Of a stretch of DNA of 17,867 bases, positions 7,640 through 14,857 are shown piece by piece (within the stretch, counting starts at the first letter, position 1; each line of letters opens with the position of its first letter). Both the position numbers and the translations under genes were made by a program. This stretch comes from DAOTXK01 sp034435395. Its GTDB lineage: Bacteria > Chloroflexota > Anaerolineae > Aggregatilineales > Ch27. Below the pieces are notes generated by a model. The model worked only from the letters and a program-made list of their open reading frames with translations, did not search any database and was not told where the DNA came from. The stretch covers positions 1-17,867 of the forward strand of contig DAOTXK010000426.1 of assembly GCA_034435395.1 (NCBI GenBank), read 5' to 3'.

Positions 7640-8695
7640 ATGAAAGATACGCTTCGTCAGAGCATTGTGCGCGTGGCAGACGCATTGGTTCAGATGCTTG
7701 AGCGGGATTATGAGAATTTTGAGCCGGAAATCGGGCGCTGGGACTGGATGCCCGGCGTCGGGCTGTACGGCCTGGTCAGAGCCTACGAAACTCTGGCCGA
7801 AAAACGGTATTTGGAATTCTGCAAGGCTTACGTGGATCGCCTGTTGGCAGAGGACATTGTCAGTTATTCCATCAATGGCTCGATCCTCTTCGAAACGGTG
7901 CTGAAGTTGTATGAATATTATCAGGCGGAAAGCTACCAAACGGAGCTCAGGTACTTCCTGCGCTGGTTGCTGCGCAGCGCCGCCAAGTGCCAGAACCAAT
8001 GTTACGAGCATAGTTGGACCGAACAAGATGTCCATCTCGTCGAACAGGTCTGGATCGACACCCTGTACATGGTCGGGATCGTCCTGGCTGAAAGTTACCG
8101 CCTCTTGGGCCGGGAAGATTGTCGTGACGAGGCGCTGCTCCAGTTTTTGCGGCACCAACAATGCCTGCAAGACCCGGAAACGGGCCTGTTCCGCCACCTG
8201 TATGAATGCAGCACGGGTAGCCACCTGGCAGGTGCCTTCTGGGGGCGGGGCAATGGCTGGATGGCTGCCAGCGTGGTCGACCTGCTCAGCGCCATCGGGG
8301 GGGATGATCCGCGCACGCGGGACATCGTTGAGTCCTTCCGGCGACAAATGGAAGCCGTCCGTCGGGTTCAAGACTCCAGTGGCATGTTCCACACGATTTT
8401 GACGGACCCCAACACTTACCTGGAGATGTCGTCCACCGCCGCGCTCGGGTATGCGGCCCTGCGCGGCGTGCGCCTGGGGGCCCTGGAGGCGCACTTTAAA
8501 TCGGTCGGCGAACGGGCAGTTGAGGCCGTTCTAGCCCATATCAAGCCCGACGGGATCGTCGATAAGGTTTCTGGCGGGACTTCCGGGTTCATCGAGTACG
8601 AAGAATATAACCTCATCCCTATCGGGCCGTGTCTGTACGGCCAGGCGTTGGCCATCATGTTACTGTCTGAATACCTGACGATGTCGTCCGAATGA
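7640..8695 (+). CDS. Glycoside hydrolase family 88/105-type unsaturated uronyl (rhamnogalacturonyl) hydrolase
   Basis: The 351-residue (alpha/alpha)6-barrel protein resembles YteR/YesR, which remove a 4,5-unsaturated uronic acid from oligosaccharides made by polysaccharide lyases. Visible marks are GRWDWMPGVGLYGLVRAYE (about 32-50), VEQVWIDTLYM with the presumed catalytic Asp140 (equivalent to YteR Asp143), and AFWGRGNGWM (199-208). There is no signal peptide, so it acts in the cytosol on imported oligosaccharides. The ATG at 7640 is chosen for its AAAGGGGG ribosome site and because homology starts there; an in-frame ATG at 7526 is less likely. Part of the gene is clearly AT-richer than its surroundings (24 G/C in the 60 bases 7861-7920), which hints at a different origin. 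GH105 versus GH88 is not certain. Confidence 0.87.
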   Translation: MKDTLRQSIVRVADALVQMLERDYENFEPEIGRWDWMPGVGLYGLVRAYETLAEKRYLEFCKAYVDRLLAEDIVSYSINGSILFETVLKLYEYYQAESYQTELRYFLRWLLRSAAKCQNQCYEHSWTEQDVHLVEQVWIDTLYMVGIVLAESYRLLGREDCRDEALLQFLRHQQCLQDPETGLFRHLYECSTGSHLAGAFWGRGNGWMAASVVDLLSAIGGDDPRTRDIVESFRRQMEAVRRVQDSSGMFHTILTDPNTYLEMSSTAALGYAALRGVRLGALEAHFKSVGERAVEAVLAHIKPDGIVDKVSGGTSGFIEYEEYNLIPIGPCLYGQALAIMLLSEYLTMSSE

Positions 8696-8712
8696 CCGGC
8701 GTCGGCTCGAAT

Positions 8713-8721
8713 AAGGGAGGT
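8713..8721 (+). promoter_or_regulatory. Orphan strong Shine-Dalgarno-like sequence
   Basis: AAGGGAGGT lies 18 bases after the GH105-like stop, but no ATG, GTG or TTG stands at working distance and a stop in the next gene's frame follows at 8731. The next gene uses its own weaker GGAG near 8789. The site may be left over from an altered start region, or a fortuitous purine run. Confidence 0.3.
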
Positions 8722-8802
8722 AAAAATCGCTGACGGCCGGATGGCATGCCCGCAGTCCGGCCACCCGACAGATTGGGCGCTCACGTTCGGAGCAGCCGTA
8801 AG

Positions 8803-9645
8803 ATGGATAGAAAAACAGAGATCCGCCAGCTTTTGCGGTTATCGCCGGAAGAGGTCCAGGCCAGGGCAGGGGAGCGGCTGATCGTGTGCGCGGACGTTGA
8901 GACGCTGCACCAGCGTATGGCGGAGGACATCGCCGGGGCCATCCAATCCGGCAATGCGGCCAGCAGACCCACCCGCCTGATCCTGCCGGTCGGCCCGACC
9001 GGGCAGTACCCGCTCCTGGCGGACCTCATCAACCGCCAGCGGATTTCCCTCGCCAACAGCTGGTTTTTTTTCATGGATGAGTACTGTGATGAGGCGGGTC
9101 GGGCAGTGGGGATTGATCATCCCCTGAGCTTCAAACGAGCCGCCGAATCGCTGTTTTTCAGCCGTCTGGATGAGGGCTGCGGGTGGCGGCGTGAGCAGGT
9201 GTTTTTCCCTGACGAGGATAACGTCGCCGAGCTACCGGCGATCATCGAGCGGGTCGGCGGGATCGATGTCTGCTTCGGCGGCATCGGCATTCATGGACAT
9301 GTGGCCTTCAACGAGCCCGAACCCGGCGTCAAAAACCTGAGCGTCCGGCGAGTCCAGCTCAATGATTTCACCGTCACCATCAATGCCATTCGGAGCAGAG
9401 TGGGGGGCAACCTGGAATGTTTCCCCCGGCAGGCGTACACGCTGGGCATGCGTGAGATACTGGCTGCCCGCCAGATCAGACTGTACTGTCGGAACGGATG
9501 CGCCTTCGACTGGGCCAATACTGTCCTCAGACTGGCGTTGTTTGGCGCTCCCGGCGACGACTATCCGGTCACGCACATCCGGGGACGGGAATTTATCATC
9601 ATCACCGACCGGGATACGCTGGCATCGCCGGATGTGGTGATTTAG
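8803..9645 (+). CDS. Glucosamine-6-phosphate deaminase/isomerase family protein (NagB-like, atypical active site)
   Basis: The 280 residues have the NagB/RpiA/SOL fold. The phosphate-binding loop is LPVGPTGQYP (61-70) where NagB has GxSTGxTP. FFMDEYC holds Asp92, the counterpart of NagB Asp72. The catalytic segment reads GGIGIHGHVAFNEP, so His166 and Glu171 match NagB His143 and Glu148, but the Asp141 position is His164. Canonical NagB has the sequence NDGH at this point. The ATG at 8803 has CGGAG 10 bases upstream; ATG 8746 is open but non-homologous. It sits between the uronyl hydrolase and a deacetylase-like gene, consistent with handling of an amino sugar or other sugar phosphate. With the altered residue, it may be an isomerase or deaminase acting on a different substrate. 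Confidence 0.82.
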   Translation: MDRKTEIRQLLRLSPEEVQARAGERLIVCADVETLHQRMAEDIAGAIQSGNAASRPTRLILPVGPTGQYPLLADLINRQRISLANSWFFFMDEYCDEAGRAVGIDHPLSFKRAAESLFFSRLDEGCGWRREQVFFPDEDNVAELPAIIERVGGIDVCFGGIGIHGHVAFNEPEPGVKNLSVRRVQLNDFTVTINAIRSRVGGNLECFPRQAYTLGMREILAARQIRLYCRNGCAFDWANTVLRLALFGAPGDDYPVTHIRGREFIIITDRDTLASPDVVI

Positions 9646-9699
9646 GCGGCGCATGGCCCAGGCGGCGGGCGGAGACAGTCCGTATCAGGAGGGGCGGCG

Positions 9700-10515
9700 G
9701 TGACGACCGTGATCATACGCGACGATGATACCAGTTTTTTCACCCATCCCACCCTTCTTGAACAACTCTATGGGCGGTTATGGGAGCGGGGCCTGCCGGT
9801 TTGCCTGGCGGTCATTCCGGCGCAGCGCGCCGATGTGCGGGTCGATCACCGCCCTGGCAAACCTTATGATCCGAGCATTCCGCCGCTATATCGTGGTCTC
9901 GGCCAGGAATATCCCATCACCGACAACCGCGAGTTATGTGCCTACCTGAACCAGAGGGCGCGCGAGGGGCTGGTCGAAATCTGTCTGCACGGGTTCTCGC
10001 ACCGTTACATGGAGTTTGTCTCCCCGGACGCCGACTGGATCGCGCGCCGGCTGGTGGATGGGCGGCGCATCTTACAGGCCGCCTTTCCTGACGCCCCTTT
10101 GCGCACGTTCGTCGCGCCCTACGATAGGATTTCCCGGACCGCTCTGGAGATCGTCCTGGAACACGGCTTTGATGTGTGCACCAACACCGAAAACCTGGCG
10201 GCGTTTCCGGCGCTGGCTCATCTTGGACCTTACCAGGGCTATCAACTGCCGGATGGGCGCCGAGTTTTTACGTGCGACGAATATGTGTTCACGCACCGGG
10301 AAGACCCGGAGGTTTGTTTGCAGACGGCCCGGCGGCGGTTACAGACCGAGCCGTTTCTGATCATCAGCAACCACTACTGGATTTTTTATTTTGACTGGGC
10401 TGATTCCAGCGGCCCGCTGCGGCAGAAGTGGGATTTGTTCCTCGACGATCTGCTCGCGCCGCCGGACCGGCAGGTGACCACATTCCGCGACTGGCCTGCG
10501 GGTGAGTCGGTTTGA
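9700..10515 (+). CDS. Polysaccharide deacetylase-like (NodB-fold, DUF2334-type) protein
   Basis: The 271-residue protein resembles CE4/NodB-fold deacetylases, which remove acetyl groups from amino sugars or amides. The N-terminus RDDDTSFF carries the acidic metal and catalytic Asp residues (Asp8-Asp10). HGFSH (His97, His101) is the two-His metal motif. FVAPYD (137-142) matches the motif-3 Arg/Pro region, and a late SNHYW (His225) could supply the remaining His. There is no signal peptide, unlike extracellular CE4 enzymes, so a cytosolic small-molecule substrate is likely. It starts with GTG at 9700 behind CAGGAGGGG at ideal spacing. Placement 54 bases after the NagB-like gene fits a deacetylate-then-deaminate pair, which is an inference. 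Confidence 0.75.
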   Translation: MTTVIIRDDDTSFFTHPTLLEQLYGRLWERGLPVCLAVIPAQRADVRVDHRPGKPYDPSIPPLYRGLGQEYPITDNRELCAYLNQRAREGLVEICLHGFSHRYMEFVSPDADWIARRLVDGRRILQAAFPDAPLRTFVAPYDRISRTALEIVLEHGFDVCTNTENLAAFPALAHLGPYQGYQLPDGRRVFTCDEYVFTHREDPEVCLQTARRRLQTEPFLIISNHYWIFYFDWADSSGPLRQKWDLFLDDLLAPPDRQVTTFRDWPAGESV

Positions 10516-10566
10516 GCCGGCCGGCTGGCATGCGGCCTGGGGTCACCCGTAGAGGACGCAGAGCAC

Positions 10567-10601
10567 GCCAGGTTCCCTGGCAGCGATGCGGGCAACGCCC
10601 G
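10567..10601 (+). other. Two small adjacent hairpins downstream of the deacetylase-like gene
   Basis: GCCAGG-TTC-CCTGGC (10567-10581) and CGGGC-AAC-GCCCG (10589-10601) are perfect short stems with 3-base loops. Neither is followed by a T-run, so they are not classic intrinsic terminators, but they could mark the end of the upstream unit before the promoter at 10635. Confidence 0.3.
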
Positions 10602-10634
10602 TCCGAAAACGACCGGTGGGCGCGGATGATCCTC

Positions 10635-10663
10635 TTGCTTTCGGCTTTAAATTCCACTATAAT
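10635..10663 (+). promoter_or_regulatory. Strong sigma70-type promoter of the sugar ABC operon
   Basis: TTGCTT (10635-10640), a 17-base spacer, and a perfect TATAAT (10658-10663) lie in a locally AT-rich island within GC-rich DNA. Transcription would start near 10670, about 540 bases before the binding-protein gene. The consensus -10, exact spacing and the inverted repeat just downstream make this the best promoter in the window. Confidence 0.72.
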
Positions 10664-10675
10664 GGCTTTAGCCAA

Positions 10676-10696
10676 TTAATTTGTTCACTTAATTAA
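10676..10696 (+). promoter_or_regulatory. Candidate operator: AT-rich inverted repeat at the start site
   Basis: Six-base perfect arms TTAATT (10676-10681) and AATTAA (10691-10696) surround 9 bases, so 14 of 20 paired positions are symmetric around 10686. It lies a few bases after the predicted transcription start, where a bound repressor would block RNA polymerase. ROK-family sugar repressors bind AT-rich palindromes of this style, and a ROK gene is encoded in the same operon. Confidence 0.55.
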
Positions 10697-11209
10697 CTTA
10701 AAGGGGTGTTTCGGATACCTCCTGGCGCGTTTTTTCGGCGTCGTTGGGGCCGGGCGGTTTGCCAGCGCCACAGGCGGCATATGCCATGGCCGAATATCAC
10801 TTCGCTGGCCGTCGCTGGCCGACTGTCCCCGGCCACCGTTGCCGGGTAAAAACTTCCTCCCCATCAACCATGCCTGACCCGATTGGTGATCGATCACCCT
10901 GTATTCCGCGATGGTGCCCGTTTTGTTATCTGGTATGACCATCCCTTCAGCTGGCGAGCAGCGCTTCGCCGTCGACTCTGATGGGCGGGCGGGAAGGCCG
11001 CCGTTTTGAACGGAAGTGAACGACCCGAGTTCCTGCTGTGGCATGTTTCGCGTCAACAGGCCCATGGGGCTGTTGTCCCCGGCTGATTGGCTTCCCCCAT
11101 CTTCTGGCGGGGGCTGGCGGGATTGATGAAAGGAGGGAAATCGCGGCAAGACATCAGGCGCAAAGGCCACCCCAATCGCACGATCTCAATTACATAAGGA
11201 GCTGTTACG
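10697..11209 (+). other. Long untranslated leader before the sugar-binding protein gene
   Basis: About 510 bases contain no ORF I can assign. A minus-strand ORF spanning 10685-11170 has no recognisable features. One GC-rich stem (10984-10988 with 10998-11002) is followed by GTTTT and could be a weak attenuator. A 23-codon ORF from ATG 11126 ends at TAA 11195-11197, touching the AAGGAG ribosome site (11196-11201) of the next gene. A second AAAGGAGGG-like purine run (11129-11136) sits inside that short ORF. The leader could be regulatory or could be decayed former coding sequence. Confidence 0.4.
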
Positions 11210-12505
11210 ATGGGTAAACGTTTTTCGGCACTGCTGATACTGGCCCTGCTGGCGCTGTCGGCGGGCTTTAGCGCCGCCCAGGGTCAGGCCGTTGAGCTGC
11301 GCTTCATGTGTTACCAGGACGGCATCGAGTGTGAGGTCTATCAGGACCTGCTGGCCCGGTTTACGGAGGATAATCCGGATATCCAGGTCGTGGTGGATGT
11401 TGTGCCGTACAGCACCATCCGCGATAACCTGCGCGTCCAGGTCGAGGCGGGCGAAGCGCCGGATATGGCCCGCATCACCGACTTCGGTGGGATGGCGGGT
11501 TTTTACCTCGATCTGCGCCCCTTGATGGAGGACCCGGACCTGCTGGAGTCAAACTTCCCGCCGGCAGTGCTGGCCGCCTTCCGCAAAGGGGAAGATGACG
11601 ACGGGCTGTATGGGTTCACCTATGCGCTGACGGTCACCGCTCCCTACATCAACCGGACTCTGTTTGAGCAGGCGGGCATCGATGTCCCCAGCGATGTGGC
11701 GGAGGAAGTGAGCTGGGAAGAGTGGACCGATGTATGTGTCCAGGTGGCCGAGGCGACAGGGACTCCCTACGCCATCGCCATTGACAACAAGGGGCATCGC
11801 TTCGCCGGCCCCGCCATGAGCATGGGAGCCACCTTCTTTGATGAAGAGGGCAACTTCGACCTGGAAGATGACGAGGGCTTCCGCGCCATGGCCGAGATCG
11901 TGAAGGCCTGGCACGATGACGGGATCACGCCGCGTGAGGTCTGGCTGGGGTCCGGTGGCGAGTACACCGCCGCCAATGAATTTTTCACCAGCGCCCAGGT
12001 GGTGATGTACTTCTCCGGTAGCTGGCAGATCAACCGCTTCGCCACCGAAATCGGCGATGCCTTCGACTGGGCGGTCGTGCCGAATCCGACCGGGCCGGGC
12101 GGCAGCACCGGGGTGGCCGGTGGGGCGGGCATCGTCGGATTTGCCCAGACCGAACATCCGGAGGCGGTGGCCCGGGTCATCGAATACCTGATTCAGCCGG
12201 AAGTCTACGCCGAGTTCGCGGGGCGGACGCTGTTCATCCCGGCCCACGCCGCCGTGGTGGAAATGGGAGTGGACTACCAGACCGACGATCAGGCCGTGAT
12301 CGACGCCCTGAACCAGTTTGCGCTGGAAGGTGCCAAGCTGCAAGACCAGGCGATCCAGCTCAACCTGCACCCCCTGGCCTTCGCCTACTACGACTCGTCG
12401 AACACGCGCCTGGCGCAGTACTTCGCGGGCGAGTTAACCCTTGACGAGGCCATGCAGCGGCTCCAGGCCGATCTGGATGAGGCCGCCGCCAACCTCGCCC
12501 AGTAA
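11210..12505 (+). CDS. ABC transporter sugar-binding protein (extracellular family 1 solute-binding protein)
   Basis: The 431-residue solute receptor delivers sugar or oligosaccharide to the two downstream permeases. Residues 1-23 form a signal peptide (Lys-Arg, then an Ala/Leu-rich core), with a likely signal-peptidase-I site near SAAQG. No lipobox Cys is present, so the protein appears to be secreted or periplasmic rather than a lipoprotein. The mature start VELRFMCYQDGIECEVY and the following LLARFTEDNPDIQV are typical of MalE-like cluster B proteins. The early Cys pair (about residues 33 and 40) could form a disulfide. The ATG at 11210 has AAGGAG seven bases upstream. It is the first gene of the operon and is followed by a stable hairpin, as often found after a highly expressed binding protein. 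Ligand unknown. Confidence 0.92.
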   Translation: MGKRFSALLILALLALSAGFSAAQGQAVELRFMCYQDGIECEVYQDLLARFTEDNPDIQVVVDVVPYSTIRDNLRVQVEAGEAPDMARITDFGGMAGFYLDLRPLMEDPDLLESNFPPAVLAAFRKGEDDDGLYGFTYALTVTAPYINRTLFEQAGIDVPSDVAEEVSWEEWTDVCVQVAEATGTPYAIAIDNKGHRFAGPAMSMGATFFDEEGNFDLEDDEGFRAMAEIVKAWHDDGITPREVWLGSGGEYTAANEFFTSAQVVMYFSGSWQINRFATEIGDAFDWAVVPNPTGPGGSTGVAGGAGIVGFAQTEHPEAVARVIEYLIQPEVYAEFAGRTLFIPAHAAVVEMGVDYQTDDQAVIDALNQFALEGAKLQDQAIQLNLHPLAFAYYDSSNTRLAQYFAGELTLDEAMQRLQADLDEAAANLAQ

Positions 12506-12537
12506 GCCACGGTCCCGAGGCTGACCAACAAGGAACA

Positions 12538-12567
12538 GGCTGTGGGCGTCCCCGGATGCCCACAGCC
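12538..12567 (+). other. Stable intercistronic hairpin between binding protein and permease
   Basis: GGCTGTGGGC (12538-12547) pairs perfectly with GCCCACAGCC (12558-12567). The inner bases add a G-T wobble and two further pairs, leaving a 4-base loop and a stem of about 13 pairs. No T-run follows, so it is more likely an mRNA stabiliser or partial attenuator that keeps binding-protein levels above permease levels than a full terminator. Confidence 0.6.
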
Positions 12568-12607
12568 ACCGGTTTAAGCGCTTCCCGCCCACTTAGTCCC
12601 TGAGATC

Positions 12608-13663
12608 ATGAGGATGCAACCCTATTCCCTGGACCAAACCAAAGGCCGGGCGGCTTCTCCGGTCGGCCTGATCCGAGATGGCACCCGGTCGGTGCTGGGG
12701 GGAGTAGCCAGCGCAGTCGTCGGTTGGACGGACATCCTGATGGGCGCCCTGCAACGACGAATCGGCATCAAAGGGATGGCCTATATTTTTGTGCTGCCGA
12801 ACCTGTTCGTCTTCGGTTTTTTTATTCTGTTCCCGATGATCACCAATTTTTTCTATACCTTCACCGGGGGGGACAAACTGTTCCTGGATCAACGTCCCTA
12901 CGTGGGCACCCAGAATCTGCGCCGGTTATTTGACTGCGCGAACTTTTTCCAGCCCAATACCTGTCGCGAGGACCTCTTCGCCCGCGCGGTCGCCAATACG
13001 GCGGTTTTTGTCGTCGTCCAGGTCGGCCTGATGATCGGGATATCGTTGCTCACGGCGGTCATCCTCAACCGGAAGATCGTCGGGCGGGGTTTTTTCCGCA
13101 GCGTGTTTTTTTATCCGGTTCTGTTGTCGCCGATTGTGGTGGCGCTGATCTGGAAGTGGATTCTCCAGGAAAACGGGTTGCTGAACGCCCTCATCGTCGC
13201 CCTGGGCGGCGAGCGAGTCTCTTTTTTGACATCGCCCGATTGGGCGCGGGCCTGGGTGGTGATCATCAGCGTGTGGTCGCTGATGGGATTCTACACCCTT
13301 ATCCTGCTGGCCGGGCTGCAAGCCATTCCGGAAGACCTGTACGAGGCCGCCGCCATCGACGGGGCCAGCCCCTGGCGGTCATTTGGCGCGATCACGCTTC
13401 CCCTGCTGATGCCGACGATGCTGGTGGTCATCGTGCTGTCCACCATCCGCGCCGTGCAGATTTTTGACGTGGTGTTCGCGTTTACCGGCGGCGGCCCTGG
13501 CTCGGCCACGCTGTATGTCGTCCAATATATCTACAACAACGGGTTTGCCAGCGCCTCCAAAGAATACGGCCTGGCCGCTGCCGCCTCCCTGGTGATGGCG
13601 GCGGTGCTGATCGCCTTTACGCTGGTGCAGCTCCGGCTGCGTGGGCACGAAGGCGTTAGTTGA
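12608..13663 (+). CDS. Carbohydrate ABC transporter permease, MalF/UgpA type
   Basis: The 351-residue inner-membrane permease has about six membrane segments (roughly 57-85, 127-153, 164-186, 213-238, 266-290 and 320-343). The EAA loop that docks the ATPase reads YEAAAIDGASPWRSFGAITLP (245-265, Gly at 252). A cytosolic N-terminal extension of about 55 residues precedes the first segment. The first external loop carries two Cys residues (110 and 119), possibly a disulfide. The ATG at 12608 is the first in frame, but its ribosome site is weak (only TGAG nearby). No ABC ATPase gene lies in the window, so a shared MsmX/MalK-type ATPase elsewhere is expected. Confidence 0.93.
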   Translation: MRMQPYSLDQTKGRAASPVGLIRDGTRSVLGGVASAVVGWTDILMGALQRRIGIKGMAYIFVLPNLFVFGFFILFPMITNFFYTFTGGDKLFLDQRPYVGTQNLRRLFDCANFFQPNTCREDLFARAVANTAVFVVVQVGLMIGISLLTAVILNRKIVGRGFFRSVFFYPVLLSPIVVALIWKWILQENGLLNALIVALGGERVSFLTSPDWARAWVVIISVWSLMGFYTLILLAGLQAIPEDLYEAAAIDGASPWRSFGAITLPLLMPTMLVVIVLSTIRAVQIFDVVFAFTGGGPGSATLYVVQYIYNNGFASASKEYGLAAAASLVMAAVLIAFTLVQLRLRGHEGVS

Positions 13664-13679
13664 CAGGGATGGTGCTGGT

Positions 13680-14759
13680 ATGACGGCCCGGGGCCGATCC
13701 AACTTCCTCAGCACGACGGTGGAGTTCCTGACCCGCACCAGGGGGCACCGCCACCTGGACGTTACCGATGTTCTGACGTACCTGTATCTGGGGCTGGGAA
13801 CCATGCTGATGTTTGGCCCGGTGATCTGGCTGGTTCTCTCCTCCTTCAAAACGCCGGGGGAGATATCCCGTTTTCCCCCGCGCCTGTGGCCGTACCAACA
13901 GACCACGGTGATGGTGGACGGCTACGACCAGCCGTTGGGCCTGTACGAAGTTCAGATGGCGGATGGGAGCGTCCGGCAACTGGCCCAGGTGCGGCGGGTG
14001 GGCCTCGAGGCCCAGATGGTCGACCCCGAACATCCGGAGGCGATCATCCGGGTTCACATCAACGACCGCACGCCAGTGGAAACGGTGGCCTTCAGCCTCA
14101 GCAACTACATTGAGGGCGTGGAGAGCTTTAACTTCTGGCGATACTTTGCCAACAGCGTGTTTGTCACGGTGACGGCGACGTTGCTGACTCTGCTCATCAA
14201 CAGCATGGCCGCTTTTTCGCTCAGCAAGTACGAGTACCGGGGTCGCAACGCGATCTTCCTGACCATCATCAGCACGTTGATGGTGCCGCTGTCGGTCATC
14301 CTGGTGCCGGCGTTTCTGCTGATCACCAATATCGGCTGGAACAACAACCTGCTGGGCGTCATCGTCCCCGGCGCGGCCACCCCCACTGGCGTGTTTCTGC
14401 TCCGGCAGTACATGCTCACCATTCCCGACGAGTTGCTGGACTCGGCGCGGATAGACGGGGCCAGCGAATGGCGCATTTATCTTCAGATCATCCTGCCGCT
14501 GGCCGCCCCGGCCATAGCGGTACTGGCCATTTTTTCGGTCATGTGGCGCTGGAATGACTTCTTATGGCCGAAGATCGTGCTCACCCGGAATGAGATGTTT
14601 ACCTTGCAGGTTGGCCTTCAATCGTTCCAGGGCGATTTACAGATTCAGTGGCATCTCATCCTGGCGATGACCGTGTTGACGGCGTTGCCGGTCACGTTTG
14701 TGTTCGCTTTCTTGCAGCGTTACATCACCACCGGCATCGCCACCACCGGCATGAAATAG
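13680..14759 (+). CDS. Carbohydrate ABC transporter permease, MalG/UgpE type
   Basis: The 359-residue partner permease has about six membrane segments. The EAA loop is LLDSARIDGASEWRIYLQII (252-271), and the GMK C-terminus is typical of this family. An unusually long extracytoplasmic stretch of about 75-95 residues (around 65-150) lies between the first and second segments and contains beta-rich sequence such as LGLYEVQMADGSVRQLAQV. Many MalG-type proteins are near 280 residues, so this insert explains the extra length. The ATG at 13680 follows the upstream stop by 16 bases, with AGGGA as ribosome site. ATG 13641 lies inside the preceding gene and is less likely. Confidence 0.92.
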   Translation: MTARGRSNFLSTTVEFLTRTRGHRHLDVTDVLTYLYLGLGTMLMFGPVIWLVLSSFKTPGEISRFPPRLWPYQQTTVMVDGYDQPLGLYEVQMADGSVRQLAQVRRVGLEAQMVDPEHPEAIIRVHINDRTPVETVAFSLSNYIEGVESFNFWRYFANSVFVTVTATLLTLLINSMAAFSLSKYEYRGRNAIFLTIISTLMVPLSVILVPAFLLITNIGWNNNLLGVIVPGAATPTGVFLLRQYMLTIPDELLDSARIDGASEWRIYLQIILPLAAPAIAVLAIFSVMWRWNDFLWPKIVLTRNEMFTLQVGLQSFQGDLQIQWHLILAMTVLTALPVTFVFAFLQRYITTGIATTGMK

Positions 14760-14857
14760 GCCGGCGGAGGGCAGGGGCCAATCGCATGAGGCACCGGCCA
14801 GTCGGGGCACGTCACAGAGGCTGGATTTTTACGAGGCGGGGCAACAGAGCAGCGGTC

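Noticed and set aside
7590..7640. GGTTTCGACGGGGG, resembling the 5' part of tmRNA (ssrA)
   Set aside because: Only about a dozen bases match; the acceptor-stem bases are not at the expected spacing, and no tag-peptide frame or 3' T-arm follows, because the GH105-like gene starts at once.
10685..11170. Minus-strand ORF of 161 codons in the operon leader
   Set aside because: No family features, low-complexity Pro/Arg/Ser-rich composition, and antisense to a strong promoter's transcript; likely a GC-driven chance ORF.
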